A stretch of 64,000 nt of DNA. Source: Wenzhouxiangella sp964504865. Its GTDB lineage: Bacteria > Pseudomonadota > Gammaproteobacteria > Xanthomonadales > Wenzhouxiangellaceae. This document shows positions 1 through 8,373 of the stretch, in pieces. The position numbers were made by a program, and so were the translations under genes. Under the pieces are notes generated by a model that saw nothing but the letters and a program-made list of their open reading frames with translations, had not been told where the DNA came from and made no database searches. Numbering within the stretch: the first letter of the stretch is position 1; each line of letters opens with the position of its first letter. The DNA is taken from NCBI GenBank assembly GCA_964504865.1, contig CAZDFS010000002.1, forward strand, positions 1-64,000, given 5' to 3'.

Positions 1-1
1 C

Positions 2-418
2 CATCAGTCTGTCTTGGATGGTCCGTGTGGACAACCTACTGAGAGATCACACCTACCGATCGTCGATCTCGAGCTCTGCGCCCTGCGACTGATGAACGAT
101 GAGCGCTTCCCCTGGCTGTTGCTGATTCCCCGTCGACGCGACAAGGAAGAAGTGCTGGATCTGACCGACGCTGATCAGCAGCAACTCTGGGACGAGATCC
201 GTCGCGTCGCGCGCACGCTGGAATCGGTCTTTGCACCGGACAAGCTCAATATCGCCGCCCTGGGCAATCAGGTGCGCCAGCTGCACGTGCATATCATTGC
301 GCGCTTCCAGGATGACGCGGCCTGGCCCCAGCCGGTCTGGGGCGTCGGTCAGTCCGAGCCCTGGCCCGACCCTGCCGCCGTCATCGCCCGCCTTCGACTG
401 GCCCTGAACTCGGCCTGA
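2..418 (+). CDS. HIT domain-containing protein (5' end probably outside the window)
   Basis: This is a small histidine-triad family protein, related to Ap4A/nucleotide phosphoramidate hydrolases. The visible protein runs from an N-terminal stretch reading PIVDLELCALRLMND, through a PWLLLIPRR strand, to the triad RQLHVHIIAR near its C-terminal third. In the classical triad (H-x-H-x-H) the first histidine is Gln here; the two remaining histidines, including the one equivalent to the nucleophile, are kept. A TTG at 14 could serve as a start, but the frame is open to the window edge and the family usually has a dozen or more residues before PIVDLEL, so the true start may lie upstream. The specific substrate cannot be told from sequence. 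Confidence 0.85.
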   Translation, partial: HQSVLDGPCGQPTERSHLPIVDLELCALRLMNDERFPWLLLIPRRRDKEEVLDLTDADQQQLWDEIRRVARTLESVFAPDKLNIAALGNQVRQLHVHIIARFQDDAAWPQPVWGVGQSEPWPDPAAVIARLRLALNSA

Positions 419-560
419 ACGCCGACGTCGCCTGGCCTGGGCCAGGTCATGGGCCCCGCGGCGTCGATCCGATTTGATCCAGGTCATCCCTCGCCTGGTC
501 CGAACGCTTCACACTGGCCGTTGATCGCTTGCGCTCTGCACCTGGAAAGAGGGTTTCCCC

Positions 561-737
561 ATGGATGTTCTTGCTGAACTGTTCACCACCTTCATTGGCC
601 TGTTGTCCCTGTCCGTCATCGTCTTCGTTATCGGGATGGGCGCGTTCTTCTTCGTCTGGTTCATGAAGCTTTCCAGGCCGCCGATCGACCCGACTGGAGA
701 GGCCGAGACGGCAGGCGAGACCCCGCCAGAGGGCTGA
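561..737 (+). CDS. DUF3149 family small membrane protein
   Basis: A 58-residue protein starting MDVLAELFTTFIGLLS, with one hydrophobic membrane segment (about residues 10-35, rich in Val/Ile/Phe/Met) followed by a short polar proline- and glutamate-rich tail. The spacing FxGLLSLSVIVFVIGMGAFF matches the DUF3149 family of short inner-membrane proteins as I recall it. An AAAGAGGG ribosome-binding site sits just upstream of the ATG. The function of the family is unknown. It follows the HIT gene by about 140 bases on the same strand and converges on gtrA. Confidence 0.7.
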   Translation: MDVLAELFTTFIGLLSLSVIVFVIGMGAFFFVWFMKLSRPPIDPTGEAETAGETPPEG

Positions 738-766
738 ACTCCCCACGAGGCCCGAGCGTGGCGTCG

Positions 767-1258
767 TCAGCCCGGGTCCTTGTCGCGGCCGAAGACGTGC
801 TTTCTGGACATCAGAAAATTGAAGGTCATGCCCACCAGCCCCCCGATCCAGACGCCGAGCAGCGGGATCAGCTGCGCAGTGACACGGTCCTCGATCCGGC
901 CCTCGGCGACGGTGACGATGAGCGAGAACACGCCGAAATTCAGCAGCCCGCCCAGTGCATGGACGCTGAAGAAGCGGATCAGCTCATCCCAGAGCACGCG
1001 TCCTCGCTCGATATGGTGGAAGGTGAAATAGCGGTTGAGCAGATACCCCGCGCACATGGCCGCAAAGTAGGACAGGACGCGGGCCGAATAGACGTTGAAG
1101 GGCGGCAGCCCCTTGAGGAGATAGAGCAGGCCGGCATCGATGATCGAAATGGTGCCGCCGACGCAGGCGAAGCGAATGAAGGTCGCCCGCGAGCTGCTGG
1201 AGGTGACAACCCGCTCGACCAGATTGGAGTCTGTGCGACGAGTGATAGGGGGTTCTTC
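767..1258 (-). CDS. GtrA family membrane protein with disrupted start
   Basis: GtrA-family proteins are four-helix inner-membrane proteins, thought to move lipid-linked sugars or to support glycosyltransferases. The frame from 1258 down reads a complete family N-terminus (FIRFACVGGTISIIDAGLLY), then YLLNRYFTFHH and a C-terminal LMSRKHVF. No ATG, GTG or TTG precedes this homologous region within the open frame. The nearest upstream ATG (1277-1279) is in the same frame but is followed by six sense codons... the seventh codon being TGA at 1259-1261. Either the gene carries an early nonsense mutation or sequencing error, or it starts at a rare codon such as the CTG at 1220-1222. The ATG at 1057 would remove the first two helices and is unlikely to be the natural start. 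It lies 37 bases behind the oxygenase gene, counted from the 1279 ATG. Confidence 0.75.
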   Translation of the reverse strand, partial: EEPPITRRTDSNLVERVVTSSSSRATFIRFACVGGTISIIDAGLLYLLKGLPPFNVYSARVLSYFAAMCAGYLLNRYFTFHHIERGRVLWDELIRFFSVHALGGLLNFGVFSLIVTVAEGRIEDRVTAQLIPLLGVWIGGLVGMTFNFLMSRKHVFGRDKDPG

Positions 1259-1316
1259 TCAGGCAGGGACGCCGTTCATTCTAGTTCAACAGACCCCCTG
1301 ACTTTCGCCGAGCGTA

Positions 1317-2015
1317 TCAGCGCGCCGGATCGATTTGTCCGTTGACCGATGCATTCAGTCGGAACCAGCCGGCGATGCTCAGGCGATCGCGATGGGCGAG
1401 CCGGACCTCGTGGGGAATCTCCTCGCTCAGGAACAGGGCGATGGTGCCGGCGCGCGGTTCGATTCTGGCCAATTCGCGAGATTCGTCCTCCGCGTAGAGC
1501 ACGAGTTCCCCGCCGTCGCCCGGCTGCCAGTCTCGATTGAGATAGACGACGAGCGAGACCAGGCGGTTGGCCGCACCGCGAAAGCTGTCGAAGTGGCGCT
1601 TGTAGAAGCCGCCGGGCGGGTAGTGGGCAAAATGGGCCTCGAATTCGAACAGGCCCAGAAAAAGCGTGCGATTCAGGGCGAGGCGGAGCTGCTCCATGCT
1701 GTCCAGAAACGCCGCCTGCACCGGCCGCTGCCGGTTCAGCCAGACGATGCAATCACGCCGGATCTCGCCGTCGATCTGGAAATCCAGCTCGCGACCGATG
1801 CCGGCCCGATGCAGACGATCGGCCTCGCGCAGCGCCGCGATCTCGGCGGCGAGGGCGTCGATCTGGGCGGGCTCGAGCAGGCCGCTGCCGCTCCACCAGC
1901 CGTCGCGACCCAGGGCCTGTGCGGCCGCGTCGAGATGGGCATCGCTCTCGATAAGGTTCAGTGCATCGCGGGCGCCGTCCTGAGCGTCCGGACGGCGGAT
2001 TCGAGTGTCGTTCAT
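1317..2015 (-). CDS. 2OG-Fe(II) oxygenase
   Basis: A 232-residue 2-oxoglutarate- and Fe(II)-dependent dioxygenase of the prolyl-hydroxylase-like fold. The iron triad is visible as H141-x-D143 in YKRHFDSF and H202 in IPHEVR, with R211 (HRDRLSIAGWFR) placed to bind the 2-oxoglutarate carboxylate. The strand VSLVVYLNRDWQPGDGG is also typical. Family members hydroxylate protein or small-molecule substrates; the substrate is not predictable. It is read toward gtrA with a short gap, so the two are probably cotranscribed. Confidence 0.85.
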   Translation of the reverse strand: MNDTRIRRPDAQDGARDALNLIESDAHLDAAAQALGRDGWWSGSGLLEPAQIDALAAEIAALREADRLHRAGIGRELDFQIDGEIRRDCIVWLNRQRPVQAAFLDSMEQLRLALNRTLFLGLFEFEAHFAHYPPGGFYKRHFDSFRGAANRLVSLVVYLNRDWQPGDGGELVLYAEDESRELARIEPRAGTIALFLSEEIPHEVRLAHRDRLSIAGWFRLNASVNGQIDPAR

Positions 2016-2337
2016 CGAAGCCAGGAGTCATGAAGGCCGTCGAGCGTTCGGGTCGTCCTCTCGCCGATGGGGCCGGTGACGTATTCTGCCCGGTTTTCAA
2101 GCGGGTGGAGAAGCCATGAGCCATTCATTGCAACTGGTCGGTCTATGCGGCGAGGTAACGAGTTCGGACGTCGGTAAGCGCCTCGCCCTGACCGTTCGCT
2201 CGCCGAGCGAGGTCGACTGCGGGGCGAGTCGGGGCTTGTTCCGACAAGGGGCCCTGAGCGAGAGCTCGAAGCCAACTCCACGATGGGCTGCTATTCTCCG
2301 GCGATGAAAAAGTACCCTTCGCACCGGAGCCCTTCGC
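2016..2337. other. Intergenic region between divergent genes
   Basis: This 322-base stretch separates the 2OG oxygenase (leftward) from the gamma-glutamyltransferase (rightward) and must hold promoters for both. I see no convincing -35/-10 pair, operator or RNA gene. A 63-codon rightward frame at 2116-2307 has no family resemblance and no good ribosome-binding site, so I do not call it a gene. Confidence 0.5.
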
Positions 2338-4050
2338 ATGATGTCTCGAATTCTTGTCCCCTCAGTCGTTGCCCTGCTGCTCGCCTGGGCCTTGCCCGTG
2401 GCTAGCTACGACCGGATCACCGGCGCCACCCACGCCTCCCGGCCCGACGTGATCGCTGCCAACGGCATGGTGGCGACGTCCCAGCCCCTGGCGACCCAGG
2501 TTGGTCTGCAGGTGCTGCGGGACGGCGGTAACGCCATCGACGCGGCCATCGCCGCGAATGCCGCCATCGGTCTGATGGAGCCGACGGGCAACGGCATCGG
2601 TGGTGATTTCTTCGCCATCATCTGGCATGCCGAGACCGAGCAGCTCTACGGCTACAACGGCTCGGGGCGCTCGCCCCAGTCCCTGACCCTGGACTGGTTC
2701 ATCGACAACGGCTACGAATCGATCCCGCCCCACGGGCCGCTGCCCGTGTCCGTGCCGGGCACGGTGGATGGCTGGTTCGCCCTGCATGATCGTTTTGGCG
2801 AGATGCCGATGGCCGAGGTGCTGCAGCCAGCCATCGACTACGCGAACGACGGTTTTCCGGTCTCGGAAGTGATCGCCTACTACTGGAATCGCTCCGTGCC
2901 GGTGCTGTCGCAGTTCCCGGGTTTCACCGAGCAGTTCACCATCGACGGCCGCGCCCCACGCGAGGGGGAGATCTGGCGCAACCCGAACCTGGGCAACACG
3001 CTCAAGGCCATCGCCGAGGGCGGCCGCGACGCGTTCTACAAGGGTGAGATCGCCCGCACCATTGGCGACTACATCGCCGAGAACGGCGGCTTCCTGAGCT
3101 ATGAGGACATGGCCGCCCACGAGGGCAACTGGGTCGAGCCGGTGAGCAGCAACTACCGTGGCTACGATGTCTGGGAGCTGCCGCCGAACGGCCAGGGGAT
3201 CGCCGCGCTGCAGATTCTGAATATCCTCGAGGGTTATGACATGGCCTCCTACGGCTTCGGCTCGCCGGAGCACGTGCATCTGTTCACGGAAGCCAAGAAG
3301 CTGGCCTTCGAGGATCGGGCGCGCTTCTATGCCGATCCGGAATTCGCTGAGGTCGACGTCGACTGGCTGATCAGCAAGGAGTACGCCGCCCAGCGCCGCG
3401 AGTCGATCGACATGGACCGCGCCGCGCGTGCCGTCGAGCCGGGTACCCGCTCGCTGGACGACGGCGACACGATCTACCTGACCACCGCAGACAGGGACGG
3501 CAACATGGTCTCGCTCATCCAGTCGAACTACCGCGGCATGGGTTCCGGCATGACGCCGCCGGGCCTGGGCTTCATCCTGCAGGATCGCGGCGAGATGTTC
3601 GTGCTCAAGGAAGGGCACCCGAACAGCTTCGAGCCGGGCAAGCGGCCCTTTACCACCATCATCCCGGCCTTCATCACCAGGGACGGCGAGCCCTGGGCCA
3701 GCTTCGGCCTGATGGGCGGCGGCATGCAGCCGCAGGGGCACGCGCAGATCGTGATGAACCTGGTCGATTTCGGCATGGGCCTGCAGGAGGCCGGCGATGC
3801 GCCGCGCATCCACCACCGCGGCTCCACGGAGCCGACGGGCCAGAACCTGCAGATGACCGATGGCGGGATCCTGAACCTGGAATCGGGCTTCAGCTACGAC
3901 ACGGTCCGCGCCCTGATGGTGAAGGGCCACCGTATCCAGCAGGCCCTCGGGCCCTATGGCGGCTACCAGGCGATCATGCTGGACCCGGAGTTCGGCACGT
4001 ATCGAGGCGCCACGGAAGTGCGCAAGGACGGGCAGGCGGCGGGGTACTGA
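2338..4050 (+). CDS. Gamma-glutamyltransferase family protein (exported)
   Basis: A 570-residue N-terminal-nucleophile hydrolase that would transfer or hydrolyse gamma-glutamyl groups from glutathione or related peptides in the periplasm. It starts with a signal peptide (MMSRILVPSVVALLLAWALP). The heavy-chain motif GGNAIDAAIAANAAIGLMEP and the light-chain motif FGLMGGGMQPQGHAQ are typical of the YwrD-like GGT branch. Autocleavage is expected before Thr378 in DDGDTIYLTT, which would become the nucleophile. Two ATGs (2338, 2341) are adjacent and equivalent. It converges on the AraC gene with only about 20 bases between them. Confidence 0.92.
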   Translation: MMSRILVPSVVALLLAWALPVASYDRITGATHASRPDVIAANGMVATSQPLATQVGLQVLRDGGNAIDAAIAANAAIGLMEPTGNGIGGDFFAIIWHAETEQLYGYNGSGRSPQSLTLDWFIDNGYESIPPHGPLPVSVPGTVDGWFALHDRFGEMPMAEVLQPAIDYANDGFPVSEVIAYYWNRSVPVLSQFPGFTEQFTIDGRAPREGEIWRNPNLGNTLKAIAEGGRDAFYKGEIARTIGDYIAENGGFLSYEDMAAHEGNWVEPVSSNYRGYDVWELPPNGQGIAALQILNILEGYDMASYGFGSPEHVHLFTEAKKLAFEDRARFYADPEFAEVDVDWLISKEYAAQRRESIDMDRAARAVEPGTRSLDDGDTIYLTTADRDGNMVSLIQSNYRGMGSGMTPPGLGFILQDRGEMFVLKEGHPNSFEPGKRPFTTIIPAFITRDGEPWASFGLMGGGMQPQGHAQIVMNLVDFGMGLQEAGDAPRIHHRGSTEPTGQNLQMTDGGILNLESGFSYDTVRALMVKGHRIQQALGPYGGYQAIMLDPEFGTYRGATEVRKDGQAAGY

Positions 4051-4071
4051 TTCCTCTCGCTTGACCCGTGA

Positions 4072-5028
4072 CTACGTGCCGATGGACTCGGCCTGCTTGT
4101 GGGCGTCCCGGTGCGCCTGCGGACTCATTCCGCGCACCCGCTTGAAGGCGGCGCTGAAGGCGTAGGGGGTGGCGTAGCCGACCTGGTCGGCGACGGTGCT
4201 GACGGTCTGGTCCCGCTGGGTCAGGAGATCGGCGGCCAGGGCCATGCGCCAGTTCTTCAGGAAGGTCATCGGCGGTTCGCCGACCAGTGCCTGGAATCGC
4301 CTGGCGAAGGCCGCCCGTGAAGCGCCGGCGGCCTTTGCCAGGCGATCGACGGTCCAGTTCTCGGCCGGTTGCTCGTGCATGAGCTTCAGCGCATGGTCGA
4401 CAACCCGGTCGCCCTGGTGCCGCCACCACTCGGGCCGAGTGGCGTCCTGGCGGGCGAACCAGGTCTTGAGGACGGCCGTGACCAGGAGATCGAGGAGGCG
4501 GTCGAGTACGGCGGCCTGTCCGTCTTCGTCCTTGACGACTTCGCTGCACAGCAGTGGGATCAGCGGCGTGTCCCAGGAATCGCCGCGGATCGACAGCACC
4601 GGGGGCAGGGCGCGCAGGAGGCGGTCGCTGATGTCGCTCAGGTGCTCGTAGGCACCGACCATGAAGACCGTGCCGCCGTCCGGGTCGTTGCCCCAGGTTC
4701 GAACGCCGTGGGTCATCTCCTCGAGCATCGATTCGCCGTTCAGGTCGCAGCAGCGCTGACCGGAATGGACGACGACCTGCGGCGCCGTTTCGGCGGCGTC
4801 GGCGACGTTGTAGTGCTCGGGGGCCCGGGTCAGGGCCACGTCGCCCGGGTTCAGAGGGATCGGATCACCATTGTCGGGAGTGATCCAGACTTCGCCTTCG
4901 ATGGCGGCGATCAGCGTCAGCGGCGATTCGGCGACGATGCGCAGGGACCACGGCGGTCGCATCACGGTGCGCAGGGCGAAGGCACCGCGGGCCCGGGAGG
5001 CGTCCAGGAGACCGGCCAGATTGTCCAT
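4072..5028 (-). CDS. AraC family transcriptional regulator with cupin domain
   Basis: A 318-residue regulator. The N-terminal half is a cupin sensor domain (LTLIAAIEGEVWI, IPLNPGDVALTRAPEHY) and the C-terminal about 100 residues are a double helix-turn-helix DNA-binding domain (WTVDRLAKAAGASRAAFARR, then VGYATPYAFSAAFKRVRGMS). I chose the ATG at 5028 (MDNLAGLLDASRARGAF), which aligns with the start of the cupin domain; an upstream in-frame ATG at 5148 would overlap the control region. It is divergent from the NmrA-like/DUF1772 pair across about 137 bases and probably regulates that pair. Confidence 0.88.
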   Translation of the reverse strand: MDNLAGLLDASRARGAFALRTVMRPPWSLRIVAESPLTLIAAIEGEVWITPDNGDPIPLNPGDVALTRAPEHYNVADAAETAPQVVVHSGQRCCDLNGESMLEEMTHGVRTWGNDPDGGTVFMVGAYEHLSDISDRLLRALPPVLSIRGDSWDTPLIPLLCSEVVKDEDGQAAVLDRLLDLLVTAVLKTWFARQDATRPEWWRHQGDRVVDHALKLMHEQPAENWTVDRLAKAAGASRAAFARRFQALVGEPPMTFLKNWRMALAADLLTQRDQTVSTVADQVGYATPYAFSAAFKRVRGMSPQAHRDAHKQAESIGT

Positions 5029-5165
5029 GCATCGATTGTAGACGAACGCGTATGGATCGCATCCGCTCGCGCATGGCCGGACGGCCAGCGCTTGCCTAAA
5101 GTGGTTTGCAAGGGATTCGAGAGGTATTCCAGCGAGTCCGCAACCCACGAACAGGAGAAATGGCC

Positions 5166-6038
5166 ATGCAGACGCAGAACGAAATCAACTCGAAAAGCAA
5201 TCCGAAGGTGCTGGTGATCGGCGGTACGGGCAAGACTGGTCGGCGCGTGGCCGAACGCTTGATCGACCGCGGCGTGGAGATTCGCGTCGTCTCTCGTTCC
5301 ACCAGCCCCGCCTTCGACTGGCACGAGGAGGGGGCCTGGGCCGAAGCGCTGACCGGCATCACCGCGGTCTACATCACCTTCGCCCCGGACCTGGCCGTGC
5401 CCGGCGCGACGGGACGGATCCAGCAGTTCGTCGATACGGCCGTCGCCGCGGGCGTCGAACGACTGGTGCTACTGTCTGGCCGCGGTGAAGAAGAAGCCCA
5501 GGCCTGCGAGCAGATCGTTCAGGCCCAGGACGTGGAATGGACGATCGTGCGATCCAGCTGGTTCATGCAGAACTTCTCCGAAGGCGAGTTTTCCGGCATG
5601 GTGAATGACGGTGCCCTGACCCTGCCGGCGGCCGATATTCCCGAGCCCTTCATCGACATCAATGACCTTGCCGATGTCGCCGTTGCTGCGCTGACCGAGA
5701 CCGGCCATGCGCATGAGATCTACGAGGTGACCGGGCCGCGCCTGCTGACCTTCGTCGAGGTCGCCGAGGAACTGTCGCGCCAGCTCGAACGCAAGGTCCA
5801 TTTTCATGGCATTGCGCAGGACGACTTCGACGTGTACCTGTTGGAGGCCGGCTTGCCGAAAGACATCTGCTGGCTTCTGAGCTACCTCTTCACCACCGTG
5901 CTGGACGGCCGCAATGCCTATCTCTCTGACGGCGTGCAGCGTGCCCTGAGCCGCGAGCCGGCCGACTTCAGCGAGTTCGTGAAACGCCACCTGCAGCGCG
6001 GGACCTGGGCTGAAACCGATGCGGGAGTGGCAGCATGA
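5166..6038 (+). CDS. NmrA-like NAD(P)-binding oxidoreductase
   Basis: A 290-residue atypical short-chain dehydrogenase/NmrA-type protein. The Rossmann nucleotide-binding motif VLVIGGTGKTGRRVAERL is near the N-terminus, followed by LVLLSGRGEEEA and the substrate-side segment IVRSSWFMQNFSEG, which is typical of the NmrA/ergot alkaloid-like group. Members act as quinone or flavin reductases or as redox sensors. The AGGAG at about 5153 gives proper spacing to the ATG at 5166 rather than to the ATG at 5160. It overlaps the following DUF1772 gene by four bases (ATGA), so they are translationally coupled. Confidence 0.85.
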   Translation: MQTQNEINSKSNPKVLVIGGTGKTGRRVAERLIDRGVEIRVVSRSTSPAFDWHEEGAWAEALTGITAVYITFAPDLAVPGATGRIQQFVDTAVAAGVERLVLLSGRGEEEAQACEQIVQAQDVEWTIVRSSWFMQNFSEGEFSGMVNDGALTLPAADIPEPFIDINDLADVAVAALTETGHAHEIYEVTGPRLLTFVEVAEELSRQLERKVHFHGIAQDDFDVYLLEAGLPKDICWLLSYLFTTVLDGRNAYLSDGVQRALSREPADFSEFVKRHLQRGTWAETDAGVAA

Positions 6039-6508
6039 GCGCGCTCACCTCCACCCTGATGATCGCCGCGCTGCTGGGCGCCGCACTCGTCGGCGGCATC
6101 TTCTTTGCCTTCTCCAACTTCATCATGCGAGCCCTGGCCTCGGTGCCCGCGCCCGGTGGGATGCAGGCCATGCAGTCGATCAACGTCACCGTGCTCAACC
6201 CGGGTTTTCTCGGCCTGTTCATGGGCACGGCCCTGATCTTCCTGGTACTGGCCGTCCTCGCCTTGCTGGACTGGCGCGCGGCGCACAGCCCCTGGCTCCT
6301 CGGCGCGGCTGCGGCCTATCTCGGCGGCACCTGGGCGGTGACGGTGAGCGGCAACGTGCCGCTGAACGATCGCCTGGCAGAGCAGGTGCCGGAGGGCGCG
6401 GAGTCGGAAGGGGTCTGGCAGGACTACCTGGAGCGCTGGACGCGGCTTAATTCCCAGCGAGCCGGCGCCTCCATCCTCGCCGCCTTTCTGTTGCTGCTGG
6501 CGATGTAA
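6035..6508 (+). CDS. DUF1772 (anthrone oxygenase-like) membrane protein
   Basis: A 157-residue membrane protein with four predicted helices. The segments GGIFFAFSNFIMRAL, LNPGFLGLFMGTAL and VSGNVPLNDRLA match the DUF1772 family, which includes fungal anthrone oxygenase homologues. Its start overlaps the stop of the NmrA-like gene, and the same pairing with an AraC regulator suggests a small redox module acting on an aromatic or quinone-like compound; the substrate is unknown. It converges with the enoyl-CoA hydratase gene. Confidence 0.85.
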   Translation: MSALTSTLMIAALLGAALVGGIFFAFSNFIMRALASVPAPGGMQAMQSINVTVLNPGFLGLFMGTALIFLVLAVLALLDWRAAHSPWLLGAAAAYLGGTWAVTVSGNVPLNDRLAEQVPEGAESEGVWQDYLERWTRLNSQRAGASILAAFLLLLAM

Positions 6509-6614
6509 CCGTCTGCGTGAACGCGCGGGATCGCTTCGCCGCAACGAAGCACGCAGAGTCTCACGTATGTTCTGGAGACTCGGTCATTGTTCATCGAGGG
6601 TCTTTGCCGCGTAT

Positions 6615-7397
6615 TCAGCGGCCCTTGAATACCGCCTCGCGCTTTTCCAGAAAGGCGCTGGTGCCTTCCTGCATATCTTCGGTCGCGCAGCACAGGGCGA
6701 AGCGGGCGGTCTCGAGGGCCAGGCCGGCTTCCAGATTGATCTGAGCGCCCTGCAGCGTAGCTTGAAGAATGCCGCGGACGGCTTCCGGCGCAGCCTTGAC
6801 CAGCGGTTCGGCAAAGGTCTTGACGGCGTCCTCGAGCTGGTCCTGAGGCACGACCTGATTGACCAGGCCGAGGTTCAGGGCCTGGTCGGCCTTGATCGGC
6901 TTGCCGGTCAGGGTCATCTCCAGGGCGCGGGTGGTGCCGACGAGGCGGACCAGGCGCTGGGTGCCGCCGAAGCCGGGCATGATGCCAAGATTGATTTCAG
7001 GCAGCCCCAGGCGCGCGTTGTCGCTGGCGATGCGCAGGTGGCAGGCCAGGGCCAGCTCCATACCGCCGCCGAGGGCGAAGCCGTTGATGGCGGCGATGAC
7101 GGGCTTGTCCAGGCTCTGGATCATGCTCATCAGGTTCTGGCCGAACTCGGAGAAGGTCCGCGCTTCGGTCGGACTCTGCTCGCGGATCTCGGTGATGTCG
7201 GCGCCGGCGACGAAGGCCTTGTCGCCCGAGCCGGTCAACACGATCACGCGGACCTTGTCGTCGCCGCTGGCGTCGATGATGGCGCCGTAGAGCTCCTGCA
7301 GGGTCTGGCGGTTGAGCGCGTTGAGCTTGCTCGGGCGCTTGATGGTGATGGTGTGGATGCCGCCGCGGGTAACGACGGACAGATTGTCGTAGGCCAT
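6615..7397 (-). CDS. Enoyl-CoA hydratase
   Basis: A 260-residue crotonase that hydrates trans-2-enoyl-CoA in beta-oxidation. Both catalytic glutamates are present: E114 in GGGMELALACH and E134 in LPEINLGIMPGFGGTQRL. The oxyanion-hole segment FVAGADITE is also intact. I start it at the ATG at 7397 (MAYDNLSVVTRGG), because the open frame further upstream has no homology. It is a stand-alone gene without an adjacent thiolase or dehydrogenase. Confidence 0.93.
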   Translation of the reverse strand: MAYDNLSVVTRGGIHTITIKRPSKLNALNRQTLQELYGAIIDASGDDKVRVIVLTGSGDKAFVAGADITEIREQSPTEARTFSEFGQNLMSMIQSLDKPVIAAINGFALGGGMELALACHLRIASDNARLGLPEINLGIMPGFGGTQRLVRLVGTTRALEMTLTGKPIKADQALNLGLVNQVVPQDQLEDAVKTFAEPLVKAAPEAVRGILQATLQGAQINLEAGLALETARFALCCATEDMQEGTSAFLEKREAVFKGR

Positions 7398-7459
7398 GAA
7401 ACCGTCCTGGGTTTGATTCGGATGAGGGAATGCGCCGGTCGAGCGCATCCGATCAGGAC

Positions 7460-7699
7460 TCAGGATTGTAAACCACGCAGGCCGAGCAGGCTGGCGATGA
7501 ACAGCAGCAGGGCGCCGGCGAAGAGGCTGACCAGGCCTTCGATCCACGGCTGATAGTGGTCGCTGATCTGTCGTAGATGGTCGAAGAAAGCGGGCAGGGT
7601 GTCAGCGGCCAGCCACATCTCGTGCAGCCCCGCCCCGATTCCGACCAGTCCGGCCGGAATCAGGAGGCTGCAGCTCAGGAGGTGGCTCAGATTCATCAT
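7460..7699 (-). CDS. Small membrane protein at the end of the psp operon
   Basis: A 79-residue protein with two hydrophobic segments: an N-terminal one (about residues 5-25, SCSLLIPAGLVGIGAG) and a C-terminal one (about 55-75, LVSLFAGALLLFIASLLGL). It lies 45 bases behind pspC on the same strand and is probably the last gene of the psp operon. It does not resemble E. coli PspD. I do not recognise a family. Two adjacent ATGs (7699, 7696) are possible starts. Confidence 0.6.
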   Translation of the reverse strand: MMNLSHLLSCSLLIPAGLVGIGAGLHEMWLAADTLPAFFDHLRQISDHYQPWIEGLVSLFAGALLLFIASLLGLRGLQS

Positions 7700-7744
7700 G
7701 GTGGACGCTTGTCGATGATATCCGTCGAAGTCGATAGAGCCGGA

Positions 7745-8140
7745 TCAGTCACGCAGTTCGCGATTGATCCGGTACTCGCTCGAGGTCAGCCAGGCTTCCA
7801 TCTTCTGCAGCCGGGCATCCAGGTCGCGAAAGCGGCGATTCAGGGCGCTGACCGTATCGGTCGGTGACCGTCTGACGCCGCGCCAGAATTCCTCTTCCTT
7901 GACATCGCGATACAGGTCGACCGGCCGCTTGGGTACCAGAATCCACAGCACCAGGTAGCCGATCAGAATCACCGGGGTGAAGGGAATGGCCAGGATGATC
8001 GTGATCACGCGCAGCGCGGTGAGGTTAACGCCCATCCAGTCGCTGATGCCGGCGCAAACGCCGCCGATCCAGGCGCGATCCTTGTTGCGGTAGAGGCGGT
8101 TGCGATCGCGTGAGTCGTAGTGGTCTCGATAAGCAGTCAT
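7745..8140 (-). CDS. pspC: Phage shock protein C
   Basis: A 131-residue inner-membrane PspC-domain protein. The domain begins RLYRNKDRAWIGGVCAGISDWMG and continues into a hydrophobic stretch (VITIILAIPFTPVILIGYLVLWILV); the C-terminal part (FRDLDARLQKMEAWL) looks coiled-coil. In enterobacteria PspB and PspC sense envelope stress and release PspA from PspF. I use the ATG at 8140 because it forms an ATGA overlap with the pspB stop; an ATG six codons upstream (8158) is the alternative. Confidence 0.92.
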   Translation of the reverse strand: MTAYRDHYDSRDRNRLYRNKDRAWIGGVCAGISDWMGVNLTALRVITIILAIPFTPVILIGYLVLWILVPKRPVDLYRDVKEEEFWRGVRRSPTDTVSALNRRFRDLDARLQKMEAWLTSSEYRINRELRD

Positions 8141-8367
8141 GAGGTCCGATTTCTCCATTCGGGGCTGTCCGCATCGAGGATGCGTTCCAGCGTGTGGATG
8201 CGTTCTTCAAGGCGGCGGGCGCTTGAATGCAGGTCTTCCATCAAGGCCTCGTCCTTTCCGCTGATGCGTCGATTGGCCGAGTTCCGTGCACCGTAGTGCA
8301 GGAAGAGCCAGATCGGCGCCACGATCACCATGAAGAGGATCAGTGGGACAAAGACGATTTCATTCAT
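8137..8367 (-). CDS. pspB: Phage shock protein B
   Basis: A 76-residue protein with one N-terminal membrane helix (FVPLILFMVIVAPIWLFLHY) and a cytoplasmic coiled coil (LHSSARRLEERIHTLERIL), the standard PspB arrangement and length. It acts with PspC in the membrane as part of the stress-sensing complex. It sits six bases downstream of pspA and overlaps pspC, so the three form one operon. Confidence 0.92.
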   Translation of the reverse strand: MNEIVFVPLILFMVIVAPIWLFLHYGARNSANRRISGKDEALMEDLHSSARRLEERIHTLERILDADSPEWRNRTS

Positions 8368-8373
8368 GGCGGA

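Noticed and set aside
1259..1261. TGA in gtrA as a selenocysteine or readthrough codon
   Set aside because: GtrA proteins are not selenoproteins and no SECIS-like hairpin is evident after the codon; mutation or error is simpler.
2116..2307. A 63-codon rightward frame in the 2OG oxygenase/GGT intergenic region
   Set aside because: No family resemblance, poor ribosome-binding site, and odd composition.
2362..3930. A 522-codon leftward frame opposite the gamma-glutamyltransferase gene
   Set aside because: The opposite strand encodes a clear family member over the whole length; the shadow shows no motifs.
6509..6614. Short GCTTCG/CGAAGC inverted repeat between the DUF1772 and enoyl-CoA hydratase genes
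   Set aside because: Six-base stem without T tract; not enough for a terminator call.
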